Shown here: positions 51,020-59,144 of the stretch, piece by piece
Layout of the letters: each line of letters opens with the position of its first letter
How positions within the stretch are numbered: the stretch's first letter is position 1
Source of the DNA: Betaproteobacteria bacterium
GTDB taxonomy: Bacteria > Pseudomonadota > Gammaproteobacteria > Burkholderiales > Usitatibacteraceae
Assembly (NCBI GenBank): GCA_016720855.1
Contig: JADKJU010000002.1
Coordinates: 1,116,001-1,180,000 of the forward strand
DNA length: 64,000 bases
Direction of reading: 5' to 3'
Translations under genes and position numbers: made by a program
The notes under the pieces: model-generated
What the model saw: only the letters and a program-made list of their open reading frames with translations
Databases searched by the model: none
Told to the model about the DNA's origin: nothing

Positions 51020-52204
51020 ATGAACGATCGCGCATCCCGCCTGCACGTCGCCTCGCGAATGGCCTCCATCGCGCCCTTCGAGGTGATGGAGATCCAGACG
51101 CTGGCGCGTGGCCTCGAGGCGCAGGGCCGCGACGTGATCCACCTGGAGATCGGCGAGCCGGACTTCACCACGCCGGCCCCCGTGGTCGAGGCGGCCAGGC
51201 GCGCGCTCGACGGCAGGCCGATGTTCTACACCTCCGCGCTCGGGATGCCGGCTCTTCGCGAGGCCATCTCGGACTTCTATCGCGACCGTTATCGCCTCGA
51301 GGTTCCGGCGGAGCGGATCATGGTGACCTCGGGATCGAGCGCGGCGCTCCTGCTCGCTTTCGGCGTGCTGCTCGACGCCGGCGACGAGGTGCTGCTCTCC
51401 GATCCGGGCTACCCCTGCAACCGCCACTTCGTGCATGCGCTGGGCGGCATTGCGCGGCCCGTTCCCGTAGGAGCGTCGTCCCGGTACCAGCTCACGCCGG
51501 ACCTGGCCGCGAAGGCATGGACGCCGCGCACCCGCATCGTGATGGTGGCGAGCCCGTCCAACCCCACCGGCACGATGGTGACTCCGGGCGAGATCGCCGC
51601 TTCTGCGGCACTGGCCCGCGAGCGGGGCGCCACGCTCCTGGTGGACGAGATCTACCACGGCCTCACCTACGGCCTCGACGCGCGCTCGGCGCTCGAGGCG
51701 GGCGACGACGTGTTCGTCATCAACAGCTTCTCGAAGTATTTCCAGATGACGGGGTGGCGGCTGGGCTGGCTCGTGGCGCCGGTCGAGGCGGTGCGCGAGA
51801 TCGAGAAGCTCGCGCAGAACCTCTACATCTCGCCCTCGACGCTCTCGCAGTACGCCGCACTGGCGGCTTTCGAGCCCGGGACGCTGTCGATCCTCGAGGC
51901 GCGGCGCAGGGAGCTCGCGCAGCGGCGTGATTTCCTCGTCCACGCGCTGGAAGACCTGGGCTTCGGCATTCCCGTCAAGCCCGAGGGCGCCTTCTACGTC
52001 TATGCGGACTGCTCGAAACTTGCGGACGACAGCTTCGCTTTCGCGCGCGCGGTGCTCGAACAAACCGGCGTCGCGATCACCCCCGGCAAGGATTTCGGCT
52101 TCCACCAGCCGGAGAAGCACGTCCGTATCGCCTACACGCAGCCGGTGGCGCGACTCGAGGAAGCGGTGGCCCGCCTGGGCGCCTTCCTCTCCCGGAGAGA
52201 CTGA
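51020..52204 (+). CDS. PLP-dependent aminotransferase (class I)
   Basis: A 394-residue class I/II aminotransferase. Key features are LEIGEPDF, the NPTG motif SPSNPTGT and the PLP Lys in NSFSKYFQMTGWRLGW, with a C-terminal Arg for the substrate carboxylate. It resembles aspartate/aromatic or alanine-type enzymes; the exact substrate is not clear. Seven bases after the PH-domain gene. Confidence 0.9.
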   Translation: MNDRASRLHVASRMASIAPFEVMEIQTLARGLEAQGRDVIHLEIGEPDFTTPAPVVEAARRALDGRPMFYTSALGMPALREAISDFYRDRYRLEVPAERIMVTSGSSAALLLAFGVLLDAGDEVLLSDPGYPCNRHFVHALGGIARPVPVGASSRYQLTPDLAAKAWTPRTRIVMVASPSNPTGTMVTPGEIAASAALARERGATLLVDEIYHGLTYGLDARSALEAGDDVFVINSFSKYFQMTGWRLGWLVAPVEAVREIEKLAQNLYISPSTLSQYAALAAFEPGTLSILEARRRELAQRRDFLVHALEDLGFGIPVKPEGAFYVYADCSKLADDSFAFARAVLEQTGVAITPGKDFGFHQPEKHVRIAYTQPVARLEEAVARLGAFLSRRD

Positions 52205-52206
52205 CC

Positions 52207-52659
52207 ATGTGGCTCGATGCAGGGCTTGCCTACCTTCATTTCACGGCGATGTTCGCGCTGTTCGCCTTCCTCACCGTCGAGGTGATGCTCGCCCGGGGCG
52301 AGATCGACGCACGGACGATACGCCTGCTCGCGAGGGTGGACCTCTGGTACCTCGGGTCGGCGATCGCCACGGTCCTCTTCGGCATCGCGCGCGCCGTCTG
52401 GGGCGCCAAGGGGTGGGCGTTCCATTCGGGTAGCTGGGTCTTCTGGGCCAAGGTGGCGCTCGTGGCGCTGGTGGTCGCGGTCTCGATTGCGCCTGCGCGC
52501 GCCTTCATTCGATGGCGCAAGCGCCTCGAGGCGCAGGCGGGTTTCGCGGTCCCCGAGCCGGAGCGTGCTCGCCTTCGCCGGTACCTCATGGTCGAGTTGC
52601 ACGTCCTGGCGATCGTCCCGCTCCTTGCCGTCCTCACGGCCCGGGGGATTGCGCGATGA
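52207..52659 (+). CDS. DUF2214 family membrane protein
   Basis: A 150-residue protein with four membrane helices. It begins AYLHFTAMFALFAFLTVEV, then has VDLWYLGSAIATVLFGIARA and a W-rich loop (WGAKGWAFHSGSWVFWAK), typical of DUF2214. Function unknown. It begins two bases after the aminotransferase stop and overlaps the next gene (ATGA). Confidence 0.78.
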   Translation: MWLDAGLAYLHFTAMFALFAFLTVEVMLARGEIDARTIRLLARVDLWYLGSAIATVLFGIARAVWGAKGWAFHSGSWVFWAKVALVALVVAVSIAPARAFIRWRKRLEAQAGFAVPEPERARLRRYLMVELHVLAIVPLLAVLTARGIAR

Positions 52660-53849
52660 CGGCGATCCGGTTCGACGGACCCCTGGCGCTCGAGGAGGCG
52701 GGCGGGCGAACTGTTCTCGCGGGACGGATCGCGGTACAGGCGCCGGTGGTCTTCGTGCCCCAGGTCCGGATCCGGATCGAAGGCGCAGGCGAGGCGGTGG
52801 CCGCCCATTCCGCCGATACGTACTACATCGGCTGGCTTCCGCGAGGCACGTACCGCTTTCGCTGCTTCCTGCCCGGAAGCCTCTGCGCGGGCGAGTGGCG
52901 CTTCTCGGCGCAAGCCTGCCACCGCGTGCTTGCGCAGGATTGCTGCGAGGCGACGGTGGCGGGTGCGTTCGCGCTTGCGCGAAGCGCGGCGCAGGCGGGC
53001 GAGGCGATGGCGTGGTCCTTCGAGGCGCTGCCCCCGGGCGTCGCGCTCGAGAACCTTTCCTGGAGGCGCGGCCACGAGGACTGGTTCTTCCGCCACTTCG
53101 ATCACGCGTCCGCCACGGTGATGAGCTACATGCTGGCCGACTCTCCCCTCCAGAAGGGGCGCATCCTCGACGTGGGCTGCGGAGACGGCATCACCGCGCT
53201 CGGCGTGGCGCTGCGCACCGGGTGCGAGGAGCTTGTCGCCATCGATCCCTTCCGCGGATTCGATCGCCTGCCGGAAATCCTTCGGGCCAACCATCTGCCC
53301 GGGGACACGATTCCGAAGCGCGTGAAGTATCTTGGCGAGGACGCGAACTTCCTGCCCTTCGCGGACGACAGCTTCGATGTCGTGATTTCGTGGGCGGCCG
53401 TCGAGCACTTCGCGGGCGGATACCTGCAGGCGATGCGCGAGATGAAGCGCGTGCTGCGCTCGGACGGGTTGCTTTTCATCCACCCGGGGCTCTACTACTG
53501 CAATGCGGGGCACCACCTCGCGGAGTATTCGAGCGAGCCGTTCTTCCACCTGCGCAAATCTCGCGAGCAGATCCGCGAGCTGGTGTTTTCCGCGAAGGCG
53601 AAGTACGAGGACCGCGCCGGGGAGACGCCCACGCCCGCGCAGCACTGGCAGTGGTTCAACGAGCTGAACCCCATCACGGTGACCCGTTTCGAGCAGGAGC
53701 TGCGCGCGCTGGAGTTCGAACCCTGGCGCGTGGCGATCCGCACCGAAGGCCTCGTGGAATACAAGCCCGAGACCCTTGACTACCCGATGCAGGATCTCGC
53801 GACCAGCGAGCTGTACGTCTCCTGCGTGAACCGCAAGAAGCGCCGCTAG
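52656..53849 (+). CDS. SAM-dependent methyltransferase with an N-terminal extension
   Basis: A 397-residue protein. The C-terminal two-thirds is a class I methyltransferase with ILDVGCGDGITALGV near residue 170, FLPFADDSFDVV and WAAVEHFAGGYLQAM. The first 130 residues form a beta-rich domain I do not recognise (ALEEAGGRTVLAGRIAVQAP). The ATG overlaps the DUF2214 stop. It converges with the Dpp ATPase gene with a four-base overlap of ends. Substrate unknown. Confidence 0.82.
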   Translation: MTAIRFDGPLALEEAGGRTVLAGRIAVQAPVVFVPQVRIRIEGAGEAVAAHSADTYYIGWLPRGTYRFRCFLPGSLCAGEWRFSAQACHRVLAQDCCEATVAGAFALARSAAQAGEAMAWSFEALPPGVALENLSWRRGHEDWFFRHFDHASATVMSYMLADSPLQKGRILDVGCGDGITALGVALRTGCEELVAIDPFRGFDRLPEILRANHLPGDTIPKRVKYLGEDANFLPFADDSFDVVISWAAVEHFAGGYLQAMREMKRVLRSDGLLFIHPGLYYCNAGHHLAEYSSEPFFHLRKSREQIRELVFSAKAKYEDRAGETPTPAQHWQWFNELNPITVTRFEQELRALEFEPWRVAIRTEGLVEYKPETLDYPMQDLATSELYVSCVNRKKRR

Positions 53850-54898
53850 GCCGGCGGGGGGCGTAACCGCCCTTCCTCGACCGCATGGCAGGCCACCTGC
53901 GCGCCATCGACCTCCCGAAGCTCCGGGCGCTCCGAGCGGCATCGGTCGTTGGCGTGCGGACAGCGTGGATGAAATGCGCAGCCCGCGGGCGGATCGAGCG
54001 GGTTGGGCACCTCGCCCGCAACGGGCGTGCGCGCCCGGCCGCTCATCGTGATGTCGGGGATCGCGCTCTCGAGCATCTGCGTATAGGGGTGCAGGGGCCT
54101 TCGAAAGAGCGTCCTCGTCGGCGCGATCTCGACGATGCGTCCGAGGTACATCACGCCTACCCGATTGGAAATGTGCGAGACGACGGCGAGGTTGTGCGAG
54201 ATGAAAAGGTAGGTCAGGCCGTGCTCGCGCTGCAGGTCCTTCATGAGGTTCAGGATCTGCGCCTGGACCGACACGTCCAGCGCGCTCGTCGGCTCGTCGC
54301 ACACGAGAAATTCCGGGTTCGACGAAAGCGCCCGCGCGATCGAGATGCGCTGCCGCTGCCCGCCCGAGAACTCGTGCGGAAACTTCTCGGCATCGTGGAC
54401 TGAAAGGCGCACGTCTTCCAGCAGCTCGCCCACGCGCTTCCGGATCGCCGCCTCGCCCTGGATGATGCCGTGCTGGCGAATGGGTTCCGCGATGATTCTG
54501 CCCACCCGCCAGCGCGGGTTCAGGCTCGCGTACGGATCCTGGAAGATCATCTGGAAGCGCCGGCGCATGCGCAGCATCTGCGCGCGCCGGGAGATTTGCG
54601 CCATGTCCACGCCGTCGAACACCACCGAGCCTCGCGACGGCGCGTAGAGCCCGCAGATGAGTCGCGCCACCGTGGACTTGCCGCAACCGGATTCGCCCAC
54701 GAGGGAGAGCGTCTCGCCCCGGTTGATCGTGAAGGAGACGCCGTCCACCGCCTTGAGAAGCTGCCTTGGGGAGCCCTCCAGGACGCGGTTGAGCCAGGGC
54801 CTCGACACGTCGAAATCGCGCGCGAGGTCCTTTACCTCGAGCAGCACCTTCGGCGTGCCTGCCGCCGAAACCGCCATCGCCTCCCGTTCAGCACTCAT
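53846..54898 (-). CDS. dppF: Dipeptide/oligopeptide ABC transporter ATPase (DppF type)
   Basis: A 350-residue ABC ATPase. Walker A GESGCGKST is at residues 68-76, then FQDPYASLNPR, SGGQRQR and CDEPTSALDVS; the C-terminal AGCAFHPRCPHANDRC is the oligopeptide-ATPase tail. It energises the peptide permease encoded upstream. The ATG at 54898 lies in an ACACGGATGA-type repeat and has no ribosome-binding site; an ATG at 54877 behind GGGAGG is an alternative. Confidence 0.92.
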   Translation of the reverse strand: MSAEREAMAVSAAGTPKVLLEVKDLARDFDVSRPWLNRVLEGSPRQLLKAVDGVSFTINRGETLSLVGESGCGKSTVARLICGLYAPSRGSVVFDGVDMAQISRRAQMLRMRRRFQMIFQDPYASLNPRWRVGRIIAEPIRQHGIIQGEAAIRKRVGELLEDVRLSVHDAEKFPHEFSGGQRQRISIARALSSNPEFLVCDEPTSALDVSVQAQILNLMKDLQREHGLTYLFISHNLAVVSHISNRVGVMYLGRIVEIAPTRTLFRRPLHPYTQMLESAIPDITMSGRARTPVAGEVPNPLDPPAGCAFHPRCPHANDRCRSERPELREVDGAQVACHAVEEGRLRPPPA

Positions 54899-54936
54899 CC
54901 GTGTTCATCCGTGCAGATCCGTGTTCATCCGTGTTC
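54894..54936 (+). repeat. ACACGGATGA-type repeat between dppD and dppF
   Basis: Copies of CATCCGTG with spacers, the same family as 31326-31502 and 32933-32979. Read on the minus strand it holds the ATG proposed for dppF. Confidence 0.8.
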
Positions 54937-54941
54937 CCGCG

Positions 54942-55916
54942 CTACCTTGCGTGCAGCCAGCAGGCTGCGCGCGTCTTCCCGGCAGGCAGCAGGTCCGGCC
55001 TTTCCAGCCGGCAGCGGTCGAAGACCTTCGGGCAGCGCGGATTGAAGGCGCACCCGCGCGGAATCGCATTCAGCCGGGGCATCGACCCCTCGATCTGGGG
55101 CAGGCGCTCCACCTCCGTGCCGATGGCCGGGATGGAGCCCATCAGCCCCATCGTGTAGGGATGCTGCGGGCTGTGGATCACCTCCTGCACCGGCCCGATC
55201 TCGGCGAGCCGGCCCGCATACATCACGGCCACGCGATCCGCCGTCTCGGCGATCACGCCCATGTCGTGGGTGACCAGCATCACCGCCGTGCCGTGTTCGC
55301 GGCACAGCTTCTTCAGGAGCGTGATGATCTGCGCCTGGATGGATACGTCCAGGGCGGTCGTGGGCTCGTCCGCGATGATGAGCTGCGGGTTGGCGCACAG
55401 GGCGAGCGCGATCACGACGCGCTGGCGCATGCCGCCGGAGAACTGGTGCGGGTAATGATCGATGCGCCGCTCCGCTGCCGGGATGCCCACTTCCTTCAGC
55501 AACTCGACGGCCCGCTCGCGCGCCTGCCGGGCATTCATCGGCAGGTGCGTCTCGATCGTCTCCGTGATCTGGCGCCCGATGGTGTACAGCGGGTTGAGCG
55601 AGGTGAGGGGGTCCTGGAAGATGGCGCCGATTCTCCGGCCGCGGATCCTGCGCATCGATTCGGCGGGCAGATTGTCGATGCGCTGGCCGTCCAGGAGAAC
55701 CTCGCCGCCGGAAATGCGTCCCGGCGGCTCGAGCAGCCCGATGATCGCCGAACCCGTGATCGACTTGCCCGCTCCCGACTCGCCCACCACGCCCAGTACC
55801 TCGCCCGGCGCGATGTCCAGGCTCACGTCGTCGATGGCGACGAGCGTGCCGCGGCGCGTGTTGAACTCCACCCGCAGGTGGCGCACCTCCAGCAGCGGGC
55901 GGGCGTCGGTGCTCAC
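54942..55916 (-). CDS. dppD: Dipeptide/oligopeptide ABC transporter ATPase (DppD type)
   Basis: A 324-residue ABC ATPase, DppD/OppD type. Walker A GESGAGKS is at residues 45-52, with FQDPLTSLNP, SGGMRQRVVIA and DEPTTALDVS, and the tail CAFNPRCPKVFDRC. The GTG at 55916 is preferred, since it overlaps the stop of the upstream gene (GTGA) and removes an unconserved N-terminus. It pairs with DppF. Confidence 0.92.
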   Translation of the reverse strand: MSTDARPLLEVRHLRVEFNTRRGTLVAIDDVSLDIAPGEVLGVVGESGAGKSITGSAIIGLLEPPGRISGGEVLLDGQRIDNLPAESMRRIRGRRIGAIFQDPLTSLNPLYTIGRQITETIETHLPMNARQARERAVELLKEVGIPAAERRIDHYPHQFSGGMRQRVVIALALCANPQLIIADEPTTALDVSIQAQIITLLKKLCREHGTAVMLVTHDMGVIAETADRVAVMYAGRLAEIGPVQEVIHSPQHPYTMGLMGSIPAIGTEVERLPQIEGSMPRLNAIPRGCAFNPRCPKVFDRCRLERPDLLPAGKTRAACWLHAR

Positions 55917-56338
55917 CTGGCGGGCTTCTGCGCGGGCTGGTCCTTCATGAACTTCCTGCGGCATTCACCGATGGGCTCGGTGTAAACGCCGGGCTTCCAG
56001 TCGGGGCCCGTCGGCACCTCGTAGATCGCGTTGAAGAGATAGCGCGTGCACGGCTTGAAGTCGATCTCCAGTTCCCGGAACTCCGGCCGGAACGTGCCCC
56101 GCGCGCTCGTGAAGTGCAGCGTCACCATGTGCTTGCCGGGTTCGATGGGATCGCTTCCGCGCGTGTCGCGCGTGCTCTTGCCGTCGATCTTCGTGATCGC
56201 GACGCGCGCCTCCTTGCGGACTTCGGAATGCCGGCCCGTCTGCGCGAGCGCATAAGGCTGGTCGTACATGCCGGCGCCGGCAGCCAGCACGGCAAGGGCG
56301 GGAACGGCGGCGAAGGCCGCGAAGGGCCGGATTCTCAC
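55913..56338 (-). CDS. Small secreted protein, paralogue of 56748-57146
   Basis: A 141-residue protein with a signal peptide (FAAVPALAVLAAGA). The mature part has YDQPYALAQ, GKHMVTLHF, CTRYLFNA and GECRRKF, matching the paralogue two genes upstream. Two Cys may form a disulfide. Function unknown; it belongs to the peptide transporter operon (GTGA overlaps on both sides). Confidence 0.75.
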   Translation of the reverse strand: MRIRPFAAFAAVPALAVLAAGAGMYDQPYALAQTGRHSEVRKEARVAITKIDGKSTRDTRGSDPIEPGKHMVTLHFTSARGTFRPEFRELEIDFKPCTRYLFNAIYEVPTGPDWKPGVYTEPIGECRRKFMKDQPAQKPAR

Positions 56339-56751
56339 GGCGTCCTCAGTTCCGCTTGCGGGGCATAGGCCTCGGCCTCGATTTCCACCAGCATGCCGGG
56401 GTCCACGAGTTTCGATACCTCGATCATCGTGCACGCCGGGCGGATGTCCGCGAACACTTCGCCGTGGGCGCGTCCGACGCACTCCCATCCGGCGATGTCG
56501 GTGACGTAAAGGCGCGTGCGGACGACATCCTGCATCGTCGCGCCGGCGCGCACGAGTGCGGCCGCGATGTTGTCCAGGGCCTGCCGGGTTTGCGCGTAGG
56601 CGTCGCCTGCGCCCACCAGCGTGCCGTCCGGTCCGGTGGCCGTCGTGCCCGCCACCCAGATGTGCGGCCCGCAGCGCACCGCGCGCGAATAGCCCACGAT
56701 CGGCTCCCACGGCGTGCCGCTGGCGAAATTGCGCCGGAGTCCCGCCGTCAT
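56335..56751 (-). CDS. RidA family protein
   Basis: A 138-residue YjgF/RidA-like protein. It has IWVAGTTATGPDGTLVG, TRQALDNIAAAL, DVVRTRLYVTDI and ACTMIEVSKLVDPGMLVEIEAEA, with the Arg and Glu residues near the ends of the family's active site. RidA proteins deaminate reactive imines. It sits between two small secreted proteins inside a transporter operon. Confidence 0.88.
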   Translation of the reverse strand: MTAGLRRNFASGTPWEPIVGYSRAVRCGPHIWVAGTTATGPDGTLVGAGDAYAQTRQALDNIAAALVRAGATMQDVVRTRLYVTDIAGWECVGRAHGEVFADIRPACTMIEVSKLVDPGMLVEIEAEAYAPQAELRTP

Positions 56752-57146
56752 TTCGCGGCCGCGCCCGACTTGAACTTCGTGGCGCACTCGCCGATCAGCT
56801 CGCTTCTGCGCACCATCGGCTTCCAGGCCTGCGTGACGGGCGTGTCGAGCTTCGCGGCGATGAAATAGCGCATGCACGCGCTCGTCTCGAGGTCGAAGGT
56901 CTCCTGCGTGCCGATCTTGAAACCCTTGCGGGGCGGCAGGTCCACCGTGACCATGTGCGGGCCCGGGAGGGTGACCACCTGGTTGCGGATGGAGTTCTGG
57001 CCGTCCACGCGGTTCACGATCACGGGCTTGAGCTCGGGGTCCGCGGATGGCGCCGTATCGGTGGCGATGATCACCCAGGGCTGGTCGTAGGGGCCGGCCA
57101 GGGCGCCGAGCGGGATCAGCAAGGTGGCGAGCAGCAGTCGATTCAC
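56748..57146 (-). CDS. Small secreted protein, paralogue of 55913-56338
   Basis: A 132-residue protein with a signal peptide (LLLATLLIPLGALA). Matching features are YDQPWVI, GPHMVTVDL, CMRYFIAA, then AWKP and LIGECATKF. It stands between dppC and ridA, its stop overlapping the ridA start (ATGA). Function unknown, probably periplasmic. Confidence 0.75.
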   Translation of the reverse strand: MNRLLLATLLIPLGALAGPYDQPWVIIATDTAPSADPELKPVIVNRVDGQNSIRNQVVTLPGPHMVTVDLPPRKGFKIGTQETFDLETSACMRYFIAAKLDTPVTQAWKPMVRRSELIGECATKFKSGAAAK

Positions 57147-57158
57147 GTCGATCCTCCT

Positions 57159-58070
57159 CTAGCGAAGCTTCGGGTTGAGCGCGTCGCGAAGCCAGTCGCC
57201 CAGCAGGTTCATCGCGAGCACCATGATCACCAGCCAGGCGCCGGGGAAGACGGTGATCCACCACTCTCCGGAGAAAAGGAAATCGTTGCCGATGCGGATC
57301 AGGGTGCCGAGCGAGGGCTGGGTCGGCGGCACGCCGACGCCCAGGAAGGAAAGCGTGGCCTCCGTGATGATGGCGGTGCCGATGTGCAGCGTTGCGAGCA
57401 CCAGGACGGGGCCCAGCACGTTCGGCAGCACGTGCGAGAACATGATGGCCACCGGGTGCCTGCCGATCACGCGGGCGGCCTGCACGTATTCCTTGTTGCG
57501 CTCGACCAGCGTGGAGCCGCGCACGGTGCGCGCGTACTGCACCCAGCCGGAAGCCGCGATGGCGAGAATCAGCACGTAGAGCGCCAGGGTGTCGTGGGAA
57601 TCCTTGGGCAGCGCCACCCGCGCCACGCCGTCGATGAGGAGCGCGATGAGGATCGCGGGGAACGAGAGCTGCACATCGGCCACGCGCATGATGAAGGCAT
57701 CGACCTTGCCGCCCACGTAGCCGGAAATGAGCCCGAGCGCGATACCGATCGTCATCGCGAGCACCACCGCGAAGAACCCCACCATCAGCGACACGCGCGA
57801 GCCGTACATGATCGCGGAAAGCACGTCGCGGCCCTGGTCGTCCGTGCCGAGCAGGTACGCGGAGTTGCCGCGCTCCGTCCACGCCGGGGGCGTGAAGGCG
57901 TCCAGGAGGTTGAGCGTCTTCAGGTCGAAGGGGTTGTGCGGCGCCACCCAGCCCGCGAATGCGGCCGAAACGATGCACACCACCGAGACCACCAGCGCCA
58001 CGATCGTGAGGGGCGAGTGCCTGAAGCTGTGGAACAGATCGCCGTCGAAGAACCGCCGGAGCGCATCCAT
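57159..58070 (-). CDS. dppC: Dipeptide ABC transporter permease (DppC type)
   Basis: A 303-residue permease. About six helices; LGTDDQGRDVLSAIMYGSRVSL and the EAA loop TLVERNKEYVQAARVIG are typical of DppC/OppC. The ATG overlaps the dppB stop (ATGA). Confidence 0.92.
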   Translation of the reverse strand: MDALRRFFDGDLFHSFRHSPLTIVALVVSVVCIVSAAFAGWVAPHNPFDLKTLNLLDAFTPPAWTERGNSAYLLGTDDQGRDVLSAIMYGSRVSLMVGFFAVVLAMTIGIALGLISGYVGGKVDAFIMRVADVQLSFPAILIALLIDGVARVALPKDSHDTLALYVLILAIAASGWVQYARTVRGSTLVERNKEYVQAARVIGRHPVAIMFSHVLPNVLGPVLVLATLHIGTAIITEATLSFLGVGVPPTQPSLGTLIRIGNDFLFSGEWWITVFPGAWLVIMVLAMNLLGDWLRDALNPKLR

Positions 58071-59056
58071 CAGTGCCCCCCCGCCATGGCCCGATCGATG
58101 CGCAGCCTCGGGTCCACGAAGTAATAGAGCATGTCCACCGCGAGGTTGATCACCACGAAGATGAGGCCGATGAGGCACAGGTAGGCCCCCATGACCGGGA
58201 TGTCGGCGAACTGCACCGCCTGGATGAAGAGCAGGCCCATGCCGGGCCACTGGAACACCGTCTCGGTGATGATGGCGAAGGCGATGATCGCGCCCAGTTG
58301 CAGGCCCGTGATGGTGATCACCGGCACCAGCGTGTTCTTGAGCGCGTGGCCGAAGTGGATCGAGCGGTTGGTGAGGCCGCGGGCGCGCGCGAACTTGATG
58401 TAGTCCGTGCGCAGCACCTCGAGCATCTCGCTTCGCACGAGCCGCATGATGAGCGTGAGCTGGAAGAGGCCCAGCGTGATCGAGGGCAGGATCAGCGCCC
58501 TCAGACCCGAGGTGGTGAGAAAGCCCGTGGACCAGAGGCCGATCTTCACGGTGTCGCCCCGCCCGAAGGAGGGCAGCCACCCGAGCCACACGGCGAAGAT
58601 GAGGATGAGGAAGATGCCGATGAGGAAGGTGGGCAGCGACACCCCGACGAGCGAGACGGTGAGGAACACGCGCGAAAGCCAGCTGCTGCGGTTCAGGCCC
58701 GTGTAGACGCCGAGCGGGATGCCCACCAGGAGCGCGATGCTCGCGGCCACGAAAGCGAGCTCGAGCGTGGCGGGCAGCCGCTCGACGAGGAGGGCGGAGA
58801 CGGGGCGGCCCAGGCGCAGCGAGATGCCGAAATTTCCCTGCACCGCGTTCGAGACGAAGGTCGCGAACTGCACGTAGAAGGGCCGGTCGAGCCCGAGCGT
58901 TTCGCGCATCGCCTGCCGGTCGGCCTGCGTGGCTTCCGGCGGCAGCATCAGCGCCACCGGGTCACCCACGAAGTTGAAGAGCGAGAAGGCGATGAAGCCC
59001 ACCACGAGCATCACGACGACGCCCTGCAGCAGCCGGCGGATCACGAAGGCGATCAT
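58070..59056 (-). CDS. dppB: Dipeptide ABC transporter permease (DppB type)
   Basis: A 328-residue permease with six helices. LGLDRPFYVQF, the EAA loop EVLRTDYIKFARARGLT and the final DMLYYFVDPRLR are typical of DppB/OppB. It forms the channel with DppC. The intergenic gap to the binding-protein gene upstream is 88 bases. Confidence 0.93.
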   Translation of the reverse strand: MIAFVIRRLLQGVVVMLVVGFIAFSLFNFVGDPVALMLPPEATQADRQAMRETLGLDRPFYVQFATFVSNAVQGNFGISLRLGRPVSALLVERLPATLELAFVAASIALLVGIPLGVYTGLNRSSWLSRVFLTVSLVGVSLPTFLIGIFLILIFAVWLGWLPSFGRGDTVKIGLWSTGFLTTSGLRALILPSITLGLFQLTLIMRLVRSEMLEVLRTDYIKFARARGLTNRSIHFGHALKNTLVPVITITGLQLGAIIAFAIITETVFQWPGMGLLFIQAVQFADIPVMGAYLCLIGLIFVVINLAVDMLYYFVDPRLRIDRAMAGGH

Positions 59057-59144
59057 GACGGCTCCTTCACCCCAGCCCTCTTCCCGGAGAGCGGGAGACA
59101 GTTCCCCCCTCTCTTTCCGGGAGAGGGGCCGGAGGTGATGATTC

